The notes under the pieces: generated by a model
The model's database searches: none
What the model was told of the DNA's origin: nothing
Seen by the model: only the letters and a program-made list of their open reading frames with translations
Program-made: the position numbers and the translations under genes
Origin: an uncultured bacterium
GTDB taxonomy: Bacteria > Planctomycetota > Phycisphaerae > Phycisphaerales > SM1A02
Assembly: GCA_903867275.1 (NCBI GenBank)
Contig: CAIPQY010000211.1
Location: 1-19,649 of the forward strand
Length of the DNA stretch: 19,649 nt
Direction: 5' to 3'
Shown: one piece after another, positions 1-8,399 of the stretch
Layout of the letters: every line of letters begins with the position of its first letter
How positions within the stretch are numbered: the first letter of the stretch is position 1

Positions 1-868
<868 letters not shown>

Positions 869-872
<4 letters not shown>

Positions 873-1768
873 GCGGCCGTGTGGAACAGCTGCTCGACGC
901 CGCCATGGTGGCCGCCATCGAGCGCCTCGATGTGCTCAGCCGTCGCCAGCCGCGCGGTTCGCGCGAGGGTGAGCGTCGCAGTCGTCGCCGTGGTCAGGGC
1001 ATGGAGTTCGCGGACTTCCGTCCCTACGCGCCCGGCGACGATCTTCGCTTCGTGGACTGGAACATCTACGGTCGCATGGAGCGCCTCTTCATGCGCATCT
1101 TCCTGGAGGAAGAGGATCTCGGCCTGCTCGTGCTGGTGGATGGCAGCGCCAGCATGGGCGTGGGCACGCCTGGAAAGTTCGAGGTGGCCAGGCGCATGGC
1201 GATGGCGCTGGCCTACATCGGGCTGGTGAATCAGCATCGCGTCACGCTCGGCATGCTGAAGGATGCGTCCTGCGAGCGGCTGGCCGGCCTGCGCGGGCGG
1301 CGCAAGGCGGGCGAGTGCGCGGCCTGGCTGCTCGATCGAGCGCCGGCGGGTGCGCTGCAGTTCGAGGCGGCGTGTCGCGTGGCTGCGGAAGGTCGTCATG
1401 GACGCGGCGTGGCGATCGTGATCAGCGACTTCCTGGTGGCCGATGGTCTTGACCGAGGTCTGCAGGCATTGGTGACGCGAGGCTGGGATGTGGTGGCGCT
1501 GCAGGTGCTGGCAACCGAGGATGTGGCGCCCGCGTCGCACGGCATCGTGGGTGACCTGCGTCTGGTCGACGTTGAGGACGCGAGCGAGACCGAGGTGACC
1601 GTGTCCGAGGCGCTGCTGCGCGAGCATCGCCGGCGGCTGGAGGCGCACAACGCGCAGCTGCGCGACACGTGCGCGAGACTCGGCATCCGGCACCTGGCGG
1701 TGGACACCGATGTGGATCTGCCGCGTCTGATGATGGAGACCATGCGTCGCGGAGGCGTGCTGCGATGA
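869..1768 (+). CDS. DUF58 domain protein with vWA-like fold
   Basis: This 299-residue protein is the usual partner of MoxR ATPases. The DUF58 signature R-P-Y-A-P-G-D-D-L-R-F-V-D-W-N is at residues 51-65, followed by a vWA-type metal-site motif D-G-S-A-S at 91-95. No membrane segment is evident, so it is probably cytoplasmic or peripheral. The start chosen is TTG, which overlaps the moxR TGA as TTGA. A GGAGG at 860-864 lies only 4 nt upstream of TTG; the in-frame GTG at 881 is an alternative with poorer spacing. The stop overlaps the next ATG as ATGA, so the three genes are probably translationally coupled. The exact function of DUF58 proteins is unsettled; a role in MoxR client handling is inferred from context. 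Confidence 0.92.
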
Positions 1769-3741
1769 GCGTGCTCTCGCCGATCGTCGGCGCGCTGCTG
1801 TTCGCCGCGGTGGCGGTTCCGCTGCTGGCGCTGTACTTCCTGCGCCTGCGACGCACGCGACGCGTGGTGAGCAGTTCGCTGCCGTGGGTGCGTCGCACCG
1901 AGGATCTGCGCGCCAACGCGCCGTTCCAGCGCATTCGGCCCAGTCTGCTGCTGTTCCTGCAGATGCTGCTGCTGGCGTTGCTGGCGCTCGCGGTGGCGCA
2001 GCCCATCGTGCGCGGCTGGGGCGTGCGCGGTGGTCGCGTGGTGATGCTGATCGACTGTTCGGCCAGCATGGGCACGCTGGATGGCGCCGGCGGCGTCACG
2101 CGGCTCGCGGAGGCCAAGCGGCAGGCGATCGCGCGCGCCGAGAGCCTGCAGGGTGGCGGTCTGTTCGCCTCCACCGGTCCCGAGATCATGGTGATCGCCT
2201 TCGCCGACACCGCGCAGGTGTGCACGCCCTTCACCACGAGCCTTGCGCGCGTGCGCATGGCGATCGAGGCCATCGCGGGTTGCGACGAGCGCACACGCAT
2301 CGAGCCGGCGCTCGAACTGGCGCGTGCGCAGCCGACGGGCGCGCAGGACGAGCGTGCGCCGACACCCGCCGCCGAGCCGCTGGCGCTGGAACTGTTCAGC
2401 GATGGCAGACTCGCCGACGGTGATCGCGCGTCGCTGCGGGCCAACGAGTCGATGACGTTCGCGCGCATCGGTGCGCCGGACACGGGCAATGCCGGCATCG
2501 GTGCCGCCGGCTGCGAGCGCTCCATCGAGGATGCCGCACAGGTGCAGGCCTTCGCCAGCCTGCGCAACTACGGGGCGAGCGCCGTCGATCGCACGCTGGT
2601 GCTGCGCAGCGCCGGCGGTGTGCTGGGCGCCTCGCCCGACGCGCTGCAGGTTCCGCCGATCGCGGTGCGGGAGCGTGATCGCATGCCCGGCGAGCGTCGC
2701 ATGCTGTTCGCCCCGTTCGCGGCACCCGATCGCCGGGTGCTGGAGTTCGAGTGTTCGCCGGGTGATGCCTTCCCGACCGATGATCGCGCCTTCGTGGCGT
2801 TGCGCGCGCCACGGCCGCTGCGTGTGGCGCTGATCGGCACGGACGCCTCGCTACGCGCGCTGCTGGATGCGCTGGCGCCGGGTTCGCTGCAGGCCTTCGA
2901 TCGCGCCGCCGTGGAAGCCGCGCAGGCCAAGGACGCGGCATGGGCCGAGGGTTTCGATGTGGTGGTGAACGCCGGGCCGCCGCCCTCGCGCATGAACCGC
3001 GGCCGCTGGCTGCATTTCGGTCCGGTGCCTGCCCTCGATGGCCTGAACCCCTTCGGCACGCCAGGCCGAGACTTCGTGCAGTCGATGCGTGGCGATCATC
3101 CGGCGCTTCGCCAGTGCAACCTGAACGAGCTGGTCGCGTCGCGCGCCAACCGCGTGGCGGTGCAGTCTCCGTGGCAGGCGATCGTTGAAGGCGGCAAGTC
3201 GCCGCTGGTGGTGGCGGGTCCGTCGGCGCACGGATTCGTGATCGCCGTCACCTTCGAGCCGGGCGACTCGAACTGGCCCTTCCAGCGCAGCTTCGTCAAC
3301 TTCACCGCACAGGCCATCGAGTTGCTCGCCGGCATGTCGGACGTGGCCAGCGACGAATCACTCGAGCCAGGCGCCATGATCCGTGTTCGACTGCCCGATG
3401 GTGCGCGCGATGTTCGGGTGACGCCGCCCGGTGGCGCCGCCGAGCCGATGGTGCGCCACGATGCGGAAGCCTCGTGGGGCCCGGCGCGCCGGTGCGGTGC
3501 CTATCGCATCGCGTGGCAGGCAGCCGACGGCGCGTCGGGCGAGCGCTGGGTGGCCGTGAACATGCTCGATGCAGCCGAATGTGATGTGGCCGCGGTGGAT
3601 CGGCTGACGCTGTCGGGTCAGGCCGTCCGCACCGTGGCGCGCGAGGGCGGTGCCCTCGACCTGTGGCCGTGGATTCTGGGGCTGGCGTTCGTGCTGCTGC
3701 TGGCGGAGTGGTGGATCTACCACCGTCAGGCCACGCGCTGA
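1765..3741 (+). CDS. BatA-type membrane protein with vWA domain
   Basis: This 658-residue protein starts at an ATG overlapping the DUF58 stop (ATGA), with GGAGG 9 nt upstream at 1751-1755. Residues 1-25 and about 55-75 are hydrophobic helices with an Arg-rich segment between them, as in the BatA/aerotolerance N-terminal domain. The vWA metal-ion site D-C-S-A-S-M is at 97-102. A long region of beta-rich character follows, then a C-terminal transmembrane helix (W-P-W-I-L-G-L-A-F-V-L-L-L-A) just before a short basic tail. It is likely an inner-membrane protein with its central part exposed and the vWA domain serving the MoxR ATPase. Operons of this family are linked to stress tolerance and envelope homeostasis in other bacteria. 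The role here is not known. Confidence 0.9.
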   Translation: MSVLSPIVGALLFAAVAVPLLALYFLRLRRTRRVVSSSLPWVRRTEDLRANAPFQRIRPSLLLFLQMLLLALLALAVAQPIVRGWGVRGGRVVMLIDCSASMGTLDGAGGVTRLAEAKRQAIARAESLQGGGLFASTGPEIMVIAFADTAQVCTPFTTSLARVRMAIEAIAGCDERTRIEPALELARAQPTGAQDERAPTPAAEPLALELFSDGRLADGDRASLRANESMTFARIGAPDTGNAGIGAAGCERSIEDAAQVQAFASLRNYGASAVDRTLVLRSAGGVLGASPDALQVPPIAVRERDRMPGERRMLFAPFAAPDRRVLEFECSPGDAFPTDDRAFVALRAPRPLRVALIGTDASLRALLDALAPGSLQAFDRAAVEAAQAKDAAWAEGFDVVVNAGPPPSRMNRGRWLHFGPVPALDGLNPFGTPGRDFVQSMRGDHPALRQCNLNELVASRANRVAVQSPWQAIVEGGKSPLVVAGPSAHGFVIAVTFEPGDSNWPFQRSFVNFTAQAIELLAGMSDVASDESLEPGAMIRVRLPDGARDVRVTPPGGAAEPMVRHDAEASWGPARRCGAYRIAWQAADGASGERWVAVNMLDAAECDVAAVDRLTLSGQAVRTVAREGGALDLWPWILGLAFVLLLAEWWIYHRQATR

Positions 3742-3761
3742 TCCGCGGCTGGCGCGTTCCC

Positions 3762-3767
3762 TATCAT
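3762..3767 (+). promoter_or_regulatory. Putative -10 box (TATCAT), leaderless spacing
   Basis: TATCAT ends 7 nt before the ATG at 3775, so transcription would begin at or next to the start codon. It separates the TPR-YggX gene from the moxR operon, whose last stop is only 33 nt upstream of that ATG. I see no convincing -35 box. Confidence 0.5.
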
Positions 3768-3774
3768 CGCCGCC

Positions 3775-4425
3775 ATGAACACGGACCGCATCGCCAACTT
3801 CGAGCGCATGGCGCACGCCGACCCGACCAACGAGATGGCGCACTTCAGCCTCGGCAATGCCTACCTGCAGGCTGGCCGATTCGCCGAGGCGGCGCAGAGC
3901 CTGGAGAAGTGCATCGAGCTCGCCCCCGAGATGAGCAAGGCGTGGCAGTTGTGCGGACAGGCGCAACTCGGCGCAGGCTGGAGCGACAAGGCGGTGGCCA
4001 CGCTCAATCGCGGCTACGAGGTGGCGGCCAGCAAGGGTGATCGCATGCCGCAGCAGGCCATCGCCGAACTGCTGCGCGGCGTGGGACGCGAGCCGCCGCA
4101 GATCGCGGCGGCGCAGGCCGAGGCCGCCGAGGCGCTGCGCGCGTCGGGCAGCTTCATCTGCTCGCGCACCGGTCGCGCCGGCAGCAAGATGGATGCGCCG
4201 CCGTTCCGCGGCCCGGTGGGTGCATGGATCCACGAAAACATCTCCGCCGAGACGTGGAAGGCCTGGATCGGGCAGGGCACCAAGGTGATCAACGAGCTGC
4301 GCCTCGACTTCTCCCGTGACAAGGATCAGGAGGTGTACGACCAGCACATGCACGAGTACCTCGGCCTCGACGCCGACCTGCTCGCGCGCATCCGCGCCGG
4401 CAACGCGCCCGCGAAGGCTGGCTGA
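3775..4425 (+). CDS. TPR protein fused to Fe(2+)-trafficking (YggX-like) domain
   Basis: This 216-residue protein has two parts. Residues about 8-103 form TPR-like helical repeats (for example the A-G-R-F-A-E-A-A-Q-S-L-E segment). After an Ala/Glu linker (about 108-124), residues 127-199 resemble YggX. They share the conserved Cys near the domain start (F-I-C-S-R-T, Cys129), G-x-x-G-x-W-I-H-E-N-I-S-A-E-T-W-K-A-W, and I-N-E-L-R-L-D followed by the Y-L-G-L end. YggX is normally a stand-alone protein of about 90 residues, linked to iron handling and protection of Fe-S proteins from oxidation. The TPR part suggests docking to a partner. The dihydroorotate dehydrogenase gene begins 3 nt after the stop, so the two are probably cotranscribed. 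The family call rests on motif recognition; an iron role for the fusion is inferred. Confidence 0.85.
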   Translation: MNTDRIANFERMAHADPTNEMAHFSLGNAYLQAGRFAEAAQSLEKCIELAPEMSKAWQLCGQAQLGAGWSDKAVATLNRGYEVAASKGDRMPQQAIAELLRGVGREPPQIAAAQAEAAEALRASGSFICSRTGRAGSKMDAPPFRGPVGAWIHENISAETWKAWIGQGTKVINELRLDFSRDKDQEVYDQHMHEYLGLDADLLARIRAGNAPAKAG

Positions 4426-4428
4426 CGC

Positions 4429-5364
4429 ATGGCCGCGCGTGCGCCGGCGGAGTGCCTGCGAACCGCACTGGGCTCGCTGTCCATGCAGTCGCCGCTCATC
4501 GCGGCGGCGGGCACCTGCGGCGTGCTGGATGAACTCGCCGAGGTGAGCGACCTGCGCTGGTTGGGCGCGCTCACCACCAAGAGCCTCACGCCCGAACCGC
4601 GCGAAGGCAACGCGCCGTGGCGACTCATCGAGACGCGCGGCGGCATGCTGAACGCGATCGGTCTGGCCAATCCCGGCATCGATGCCTTCGTGCGTGACCA
4701 TGCGCCGCGCGCTGACGGCGTGGCCTGCCGCGTGATCGGCTCGGTGGCGGGTCATTCGGTCGACGAGTTCGTGCAGGTGTCGGGCAAGCTCGTCGCCGCC
4801 GGCCTGCAGGCGATCGAGTTGAACGTGAGCTGCCCCAACACCGCCGATGGTCGTCACTTCGGCAGCGACCCGGCGTCATTGGCGCCGCTGGTGAAGGCGG
4901 TGCGCGCGGCCACAACGGGGCGCGCGTTGTTCGTGAAGCTTCCGCCCGATGGCGACACGCTGCGGCTTGCCGCCGCCGCCATCGAGTCGGGCGCCGACGC
5001 GCTCACCCTGTGCAACACCTATCCCGCCATGCAGATCGACCCCGAGTCGCGCAAGCCCGCGCTCAGTCGAGGCAGCGGCGGTCTGTCGGGCCCGGGCATC
5101 CATCCCATCGTGGTGCGCATCGTGCACGAGGTGCATCGGCTGGTGGCGGGGCCGGCGCGCGTGCCGATCATCGGCCTCGGTGGCGTGATGGACTGGCGCG
5201 ACGCTGCAGAACTCGTCGTCGCGGGCGCCACGGCGGTCGGCATGGGCACGGCGTTGATGGTGGATCCCACCACGCCGCGGCGCGTGTCGCAGGGACTCGC
5301 AAGCTGGTGCGCGCGCCAGGGCGTCGCGTCGATCGGTGAACTTGTGGGCTCGGTGCGCCCGTGA
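4429..5364 (+). CDS. pyrD: Dihydroorotate dehydrogenase, class 1
   Basis: A 311-residue FMN-binding TIM-barrel enzyme that would oxidise dihydroorotate to orotate in pyrimidine synthesis. Visible hallmarks are T-T-K-S-L-T (Lys51), N-x-I-G-L-x-N-P-G near 75-83, and E-L-N-V-S-C-P-N with the putative catalytic Cys135. F-V-K-L-P-P (Lys170), C-N-T at 195-197, G-G-L-S-G-P-G-I and the phosphate-binding G-L-G-G-V follow. Cys rather than Ser as the base places it in soluble class 1, and F-G-S-D-P after the Cys loop resembles class 1B. Class 1B enzymes use a PyrK electron-transfer subunit, which is not in the window. The usual K-L-S-P reads K-L-P-P here. The gene overlaps the next start as GTGA. Confidence 0.9.
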   Translation: MAARAPAECLRTALGSLSMQSPLIAAAGTCGVLDELAEVSDLRWLGALTTKSLTPEPREGNAPWRLIETRGGMLNAIGLANPGIDAFVRDHAPRADGVACRVIGSVAGHSVDEFVQVSGKLVAAGLQAIELNVSCPNTADGRHFGSDPASLAPLVKAVRAATTGRALFVKLPPDGDTLRLAAAAIESGADALTLCNTYPAMQIDPESRKPALSRGSGGLSGPGIHPIVVRIVHEVHRLVAGPARVPIIGLGGVMDWRDAAELVVAGATAVGMGTALMVDPTTPRRVSQGLASWCARQGVASIGELVGSVRP

Positions 5365-5774
5365 ACGCGCCGGAACGCGCGCGCTTCGACGCGCTGCTTG
5401 AATCCGTGCTCGATGGCCTGCCCGCGCAGTACAGGCGTCTGCTCGACGAGGCGCCGCTCTTGGTGGAGGACGAACCATCCGCCGAACTGCTCTCGCAACT
5501 CGGCTTCGACGCCGACGATGACCTGTGCGGACTGCACGAAGGATTGGCGCGCACCGAACGCTCGGTCGAGATGCCCTCGCTGCCCGACGTGATCACGCTG
5601 TTCCGTCGCGGCATCATCGATCAGGCGGGCGGTTGGGAGTCCGGCGATCTCGAGGGCGAACCGTGTGGCGGCGAGGCGGCGGTGCGCGAGGAGATCCGCA
5701 TCACGCTGCTGCACGAGATGGGACACCACTTCGGCCTCGACGAGGACGATCTCGACCGTCTGGGCTACGCCTGA
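5361..5774 (+). CDS. Minimal zincin metallopeptidase family protein
   Basis: A 137-residue protein of the small zincin-like family (formerly DUF1025). The zinc-binding motif H-E-M-G-H-H-F-G-L-D is near the C-terminus, with His118, Glu119 and His122 as HExxH. The family signature of an acidic first half, V-E-D-E-P-S at about 35-40, then L-P-D-V-I-T-L-F-R-R is also present. Family members are about 120-140 residues, so this one looks complete. The GTG start overlaps the pyrD stop (GTGA), which implies coupled translation. Substrates are not known for the family and a peptidase activity is only predicted. The gene ends 3 nt from the convergent zinc-ribbon gene, with no room for a separate terminator. 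Confidence 0.88.
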   Translation: MNAPERARFDALLESVLDGLPAQYRRLLDEAPLLVEDEPSAELLSQLGFDADDDLCGLHEGLARTERSVEMPSLPDVITLFRRGIIDQAGGWESGDLEGEPCGGEAAVREEIRITLLHEMGHHFGLDEDDLDRLGYA

Positions 5775-5777
5775 ATC

Positions 5778-6533
5778 TCAGCGCTTCTTGGCCGCCGTGG
5801 CCTCGGTCTCGGCGGGCAGGTGCAGGATGCGACGGCAACTGGTGCACTGCACCACGGCGCCGCCTTCGCCAAGCAGTCGCGTGTACACGCCGAATGGAAT
5901 CTCGGTGCTGCAGGCGCTGCAGGCGTACTCGCGGTGGCGCGCACTGATCACCTGCACCTCGCTCAGGGCCTCGCCCTCGTGCAGGTCCGCCACCTCGTCG
6001 AACAGCGTCATGGCCGTCGCCGGAACGCCGGCAGCCGCTGCGGCGCGTTCACGCTCGAGTTCGCTCAGTCGGTCGGCCGTGTCGCGGTGACGTTCGGCGC
6101 TCTCGGCCTTGGCGGCGTCGCACAGGCGCGAGCGCTCGGTCAACACCGTGTCGAAGTCGGCCAGCCGCTTGTTCAGCTGCTCCACGCGCTCCATCTGCGC
6201 AAGGGCCTGCGTGTCCAGCTCGTCGCGCTGAACCTCGATCACCTTCATTTCCTGAAGGATGGCGGTGTACTGCTTGGTGTTGCCGCTCTGGTTCAGGTCG
6301 GCGCGCAGGCGCTCGATGCGCTCGCCGATCGCCTTGCCTTCCATCTCCATGTTGGCCACCTGGGCCTGCAGCTGGCGGCGCTGCGTCTCCACGTCGCCTC
6401 GCTGGGCCAGCACGTCATCGAGCTGCTTCTGCTGGGTCGCCAGGTAACGGTCGGCCTGCGAAAGGCGCGAGCGGAGCGAGCGAACCTGCACGTCGGCGCG
6501 GTGAAGCGCGAGCAATTGCTGCAGCAGACTCAT
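5778..6533 (-). CDS. Coiled-coil protein with C4 zinc ribbon (DUF164/CdsZ-like)
   Basis: This 251-residue protein has a long heptad-like, Gln/Glu/Arg-rich coiled coil (about 5-175), a short hinge with the Ala stretch R-A-A-A-A-A-G, and a C-terminal C4 zinc ribbon with Cys205-x2-Cys208 and Cys230-x2-Cys233. The segment S-G-N-T-K-Q-Y-T (about 83-90) is a typical family motif at a break in the coiled coil. Family members bind nucleic acid or act as chaperone-like factors, and the role in this lineage is unknown. The start ATG at 6533 has GGAG 8 nt upstream and is preceded by a five-codon frame. A -10-like box at 6562-6567 suggests a promoter separate from cdsA upstream. Confidence 0.88.
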   Translation of the reverse strand: MSLLQQLLALHRADVQVRSLRSRLSQADRYLATQQKQLDDVLAQRGDVETQRRQLQAQVANMEMEGKAIGERIERLRADLNQSGNTKQYTAILQEMKVIEVQRDELDTQALAQMERVEQLNKRLADFDTVLTERSRLCDAAKAESAERHRDTADRLSELERERAAAAAGVPATAMTLFDEVADLHEGEALSEVQVISARHREYACSACSTEIPFGVYTRLLGEGGAVVQCTSCRRILHLPAETEATAAKKR

Positions 6534-6547
6534 GCGTGGATCTCCAT
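6530..6547 (-). CDS. Five-codon upstream frame (MEIHA) coupled to zinc-ribbon gene
   Basis: ATG at 6547 opens M-E-I-H-A and stops at TGA 6532-6530, which overlaps the zinc-ribbon ATG at 6533 as ATGA. Its own second codon is part of the GGAG Shine-Dalgarno of the main gene. It may be chance, or a mini-frame that delivers ribosomes to the next start. Confidence 0.2.
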   Translation of the reverse strand: MEIHA

Positions 6548-6561
6548 GCGTTGGGTCGTGC

Positions 6562-6567
6562 AGGGTA
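6562..6567 (-). promoter_or_regulatory. Putative -10 box (TACCCT) for zinc-ribbon gene
   Basis: On the minus strand TACCCT lies 28 nt before the ATG at 6533 and 14 nt before the ATG of the mini-frame. This would give a short leader of about 20 nt containing GGAG. The hexamer is identical to the one before the TPR gene at 9315, but here the spacing gives a leadered transcript. Confidence 0.35.
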
Positions 6568-6609
6568 CACGGAGCGGCCGTCGGCGCGCAGCGGCGTGAA
6601 AGTGCGGTT

Positions 6610-7467
6610 TCAGGCGTGTGGAGCGAGCAGCCACAGCGCGGCGGGTGCGGTGGGCAGCAGGCTGTCGAGCACGTCGAGCGCGCCTCCCATGCCGGGCAGC
6701 CAGGTGCCCGAATCCTTCGCGCCGGCGTTGCGCTTCAGGATGCTCTCGGACAGGTCGCCGAAGGGGCCAAGCACGGCGGCGCATGCACCGAACGCCACAC
6801 CATGCCACACGCCAACGGGCAGTTGCGAACCCACCCACGCGCCCGCGGCGATGCTGGCAACCGCGCCGCCGGCGAAACCTTCCCAGGTCTTGGCCGCCGA
6901 GATCCAAGGCACCATGCGATGCCGGCCGAACGCGCGGCCCGCGAAGTAGGCGCCGATGTCGTTGCACTTCACGGCCAGAATCGCGCCCACCATGGCGGTC
7001 CAGGGAACCTGCGCACGCAGCGCGATCCAGCACGCCGGCATGGCGCCCGCCCACACGGCCAGCAGCAGCCAGCGGCCGAGACTGGCCACCGCGCCCGCGG
7101 CGTTCCTGGTGGCAAGCGCCCACAGCGCGGGAAGCAGGCCAAGCAGCGCCAGCAGGGTGGCGAGTGGCGCGAGATCGCGCATGTTCCAGGCATGCAGGCA
7201 CACCGACGCGAAGGCGCTGCACGCCACGAGCAACGAGAACGGCAACGGCCACACGCGCACCTCGCCCGCCTTCAGCAGACGCGTGAGTTCCACCACGAGC
7301 ACCGGCACCAGAAACAGCACGCTGGCCAACGCCAGCACGGCGCCGGCGGGAAGGGTTCCGTCGGGAAACCAGGCTGCCGGCATGCCAGCCGCACGGCCGT
7401 CGAGCCACAGCAGCGCGCCAAGCAGCGCGATGAGAGCGGCACCGACGGGCAGGCGGTATCGCAGCAT
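6610..7467 (-). CDS. cdsA: Phosphatidate cytidylyltransferase
   Basis: A 285-residue polytopic inner-membrane protein that would make CDP-diacylglycerol from phosphatidic acid and CTP, the branch point to phosphatidylglycerol, cardiolipin and phosphatidylserine. About seven to eight hydrophobic segments are visible. Family motifs include K-C-N-D-I-G-A-Y-F-A-G (about 168-178), K-T-W-E-G-F-A-G-G, G-P-F-G-D-L-S-E-S, and the signature K-R-N-A-G-A-K-D-S-G at 245-254. The end of the signature departs from the classical P-G-H-G-G-x-x-D-R: it reads P-G-M-G-G-A-L-D-V (258-266). The ATG at 7467 lies 3 nt after the rhodanese stop, and the gene is last in a five-gene operon. Confidence 0.88.
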   Translation of the reverse strand: MLRYRLPVGAALIALLGALLWLDGRAAGMPAAWFPDGTLPAGAVLALASVLFLVPVLVVELTRLLKAGEVRVWPLPFSLLVACSAFASVCLHAWNMRDLAPLATLLALLGLLPALWALATRNAAGAVASLGRWLLLAVWAGAMPACWIALRAQVPWTAMVGAILAVKCNDIGAYFAGRAFGRHRMVPWISAAKTWEGFAGGAVASIAAGAWVGSQLPVGVWHGVAFGACAAVLGPFGDLSESILKRNAGAKDSGTWLPGMGGALDVLDSLLPTAPAALWLLAPHA

Positions 7468-7470
7468 GCG

Positions 7471-7845
7471 CTAGTAGATGGGCACCGCGGGATCGATGTC
7501 GATCGACCACAGGTGAATGCCGCCGGCGAGGCTTCGTGTGTTGTCCAGTCCGGCGCGGCGCAGCGCGGCCACCGCGCGAAGGCTGCGCTGTCCATGGTGG
7601 CAGGTGACCACGATCAACGCATCGCCGTGCGCTTCCAGTTCATGCGCGCGCGACTCGATCTCGGCGAGCGGCAGGTGCACGCTGCCGGCGATGCAGGCGG
7701 TGGCGCGTTCCTGTGCGGTTCGAACATCGATCAGCACCACCGGCTCGCCGCGCTGCACCATGTCCCGGTACATGCGAGGCGCGATCTCCCAGTCCGGGTT
7801 GAACGGATAGCCCTCTGGAAGTCCGCGGCCATCGAGCTGGCTCAT
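7471..7845 (-). CDS. Rhodanese-domain protein
   Basis: A 124-residue single-domain rhodanese-like protein. The active-site loop is C-H-H-G-Q-R-S with Cys82, preceded by L-I-D-V-R (38-42) and H-L-P-L (57-60), and followed by L-A-G-G-I near 106-110. All are standard rhodanese landmarks, and the six-residue Cys loop matches sulfur-transferase members rather than phosphatase-type ones. It may carry persulfide sulfur; the acceptor is unknown. The start ATG at 7845 overlaps the lipoprotein stop as ATGA. The frame stays open further upstream, but that part only mirrors other genes. It sits between an exported lipoprotein and cdsA, and the biochemical link between them is not obvious. Confidence 0.9.
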   Translation of the reverse strand: MSQLDGRGLPEGYPFNPDWEIAPRMYRDMVQRGEPVVLIDVRTAQERATACIAGSVHLPLAEIESRAHELEAHGDALIVVTCHHGQRSLRAVAALRRAGLDNTRSLAGGIHLWSIDIDPAVPIY

Positions 7846-8399
7846 GGCGTGCTCGCCTGCGGCGTGGCCGGCGCGGGCGCAACCACCCACATCCACATCG
7901 CGCCGTTGTCCTGCGTCTGCGAAGGCGGCAGCACGCCACTGGCTTGATTGGGTCCGCGCATGGTCATCCAGGGTGGCATGCCCATCAGCATGCGCGCCGG
8001 TGAGGCCACCAGCAGCACCGCGGGCCATCCAGCCTCCAGTGCGCCCTCGGCGGCGGCGGCATCGGGCTTGGTGCCCAGCTGCATCGCGCTGGTGGCGGTG
8101 GGGAAGGTCTCGCCGTTGCGGGCGGAGCCACCGTTCAGCACCAGCGGTTCGGCGTAGGTGGGCTGGTGCTCCACCTGACCGCGCGGTGCCTCGATGGTGA
8201 CCACTTCCCAGTTGCGTCGATCCAGGCTCTTCACGCTCGGGCCGCTTGAGTTGTACAGCGGTGTGGTGGGCTCGGGTGCCAGATCCGGCAACTGTCCCGG
8301 GCCCGCGCCATCGATCGTGTCCGAGTCGTTCAGGCACGCTGACAGCGCGAGTGCCGTGGCGGCGAGCGTGAGCGTGCGGATCAGGCTTCGAGGTTGCAT
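7842..8399 (-). CDS. Hypothetical lipoprotein
   Basis: I do not recognise this 185-residue protein beyond its export signal. The N-terminus is M-Q-P-R-S followed by a hydrophobic run ending in the lipobox L-S-A-C (Cys22), so it should be lipidated and held on a membrane. The mature start is acidic and Asp-rich, followed by a Pro-rich linker. The rest has an Ala-rich segment and Met/Trp-rich patches (M-L-M-G-M-P-P-W-M-T-M and M-W-M-W) before a Pro/Ala tail. The ATG at 8399 overlaps the end of recX by 19 nt and was chosen because it begins the signal peptide. A longer upstream frame would bury the signal. Confidence 0.78.
   Translation of the reverse strand: MQPRSLIRTLTLAATALALSACLNDSDTIDGAGPGQLPDLAPEPTTPLYNSSGPSVKSLDRRNWEVVTIEAPRGQVEHQPTYAEPLVLNGGSARNGETFPTATSAMQLGTKPDAAAAEGALEAGWPAVLLVASPARMLMGMPPWMTMRGPNQASGVLPPSQTQDNGAMWMWVVAPAPATPQASTP

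Noticed and set aside
3358..4857. A 499-codon minus-strand frame across the vWA, TPR-YggX and pyrD genes
   Set aside because: It is an antisense shadow of three genes with clear domains.
6532..7947. A 471-codon plus-strand frame opposite cdsA and rhodanese
   Set aside because: Gln/His/Arg-rich composition without domains, and both antisense genes are recognised families.
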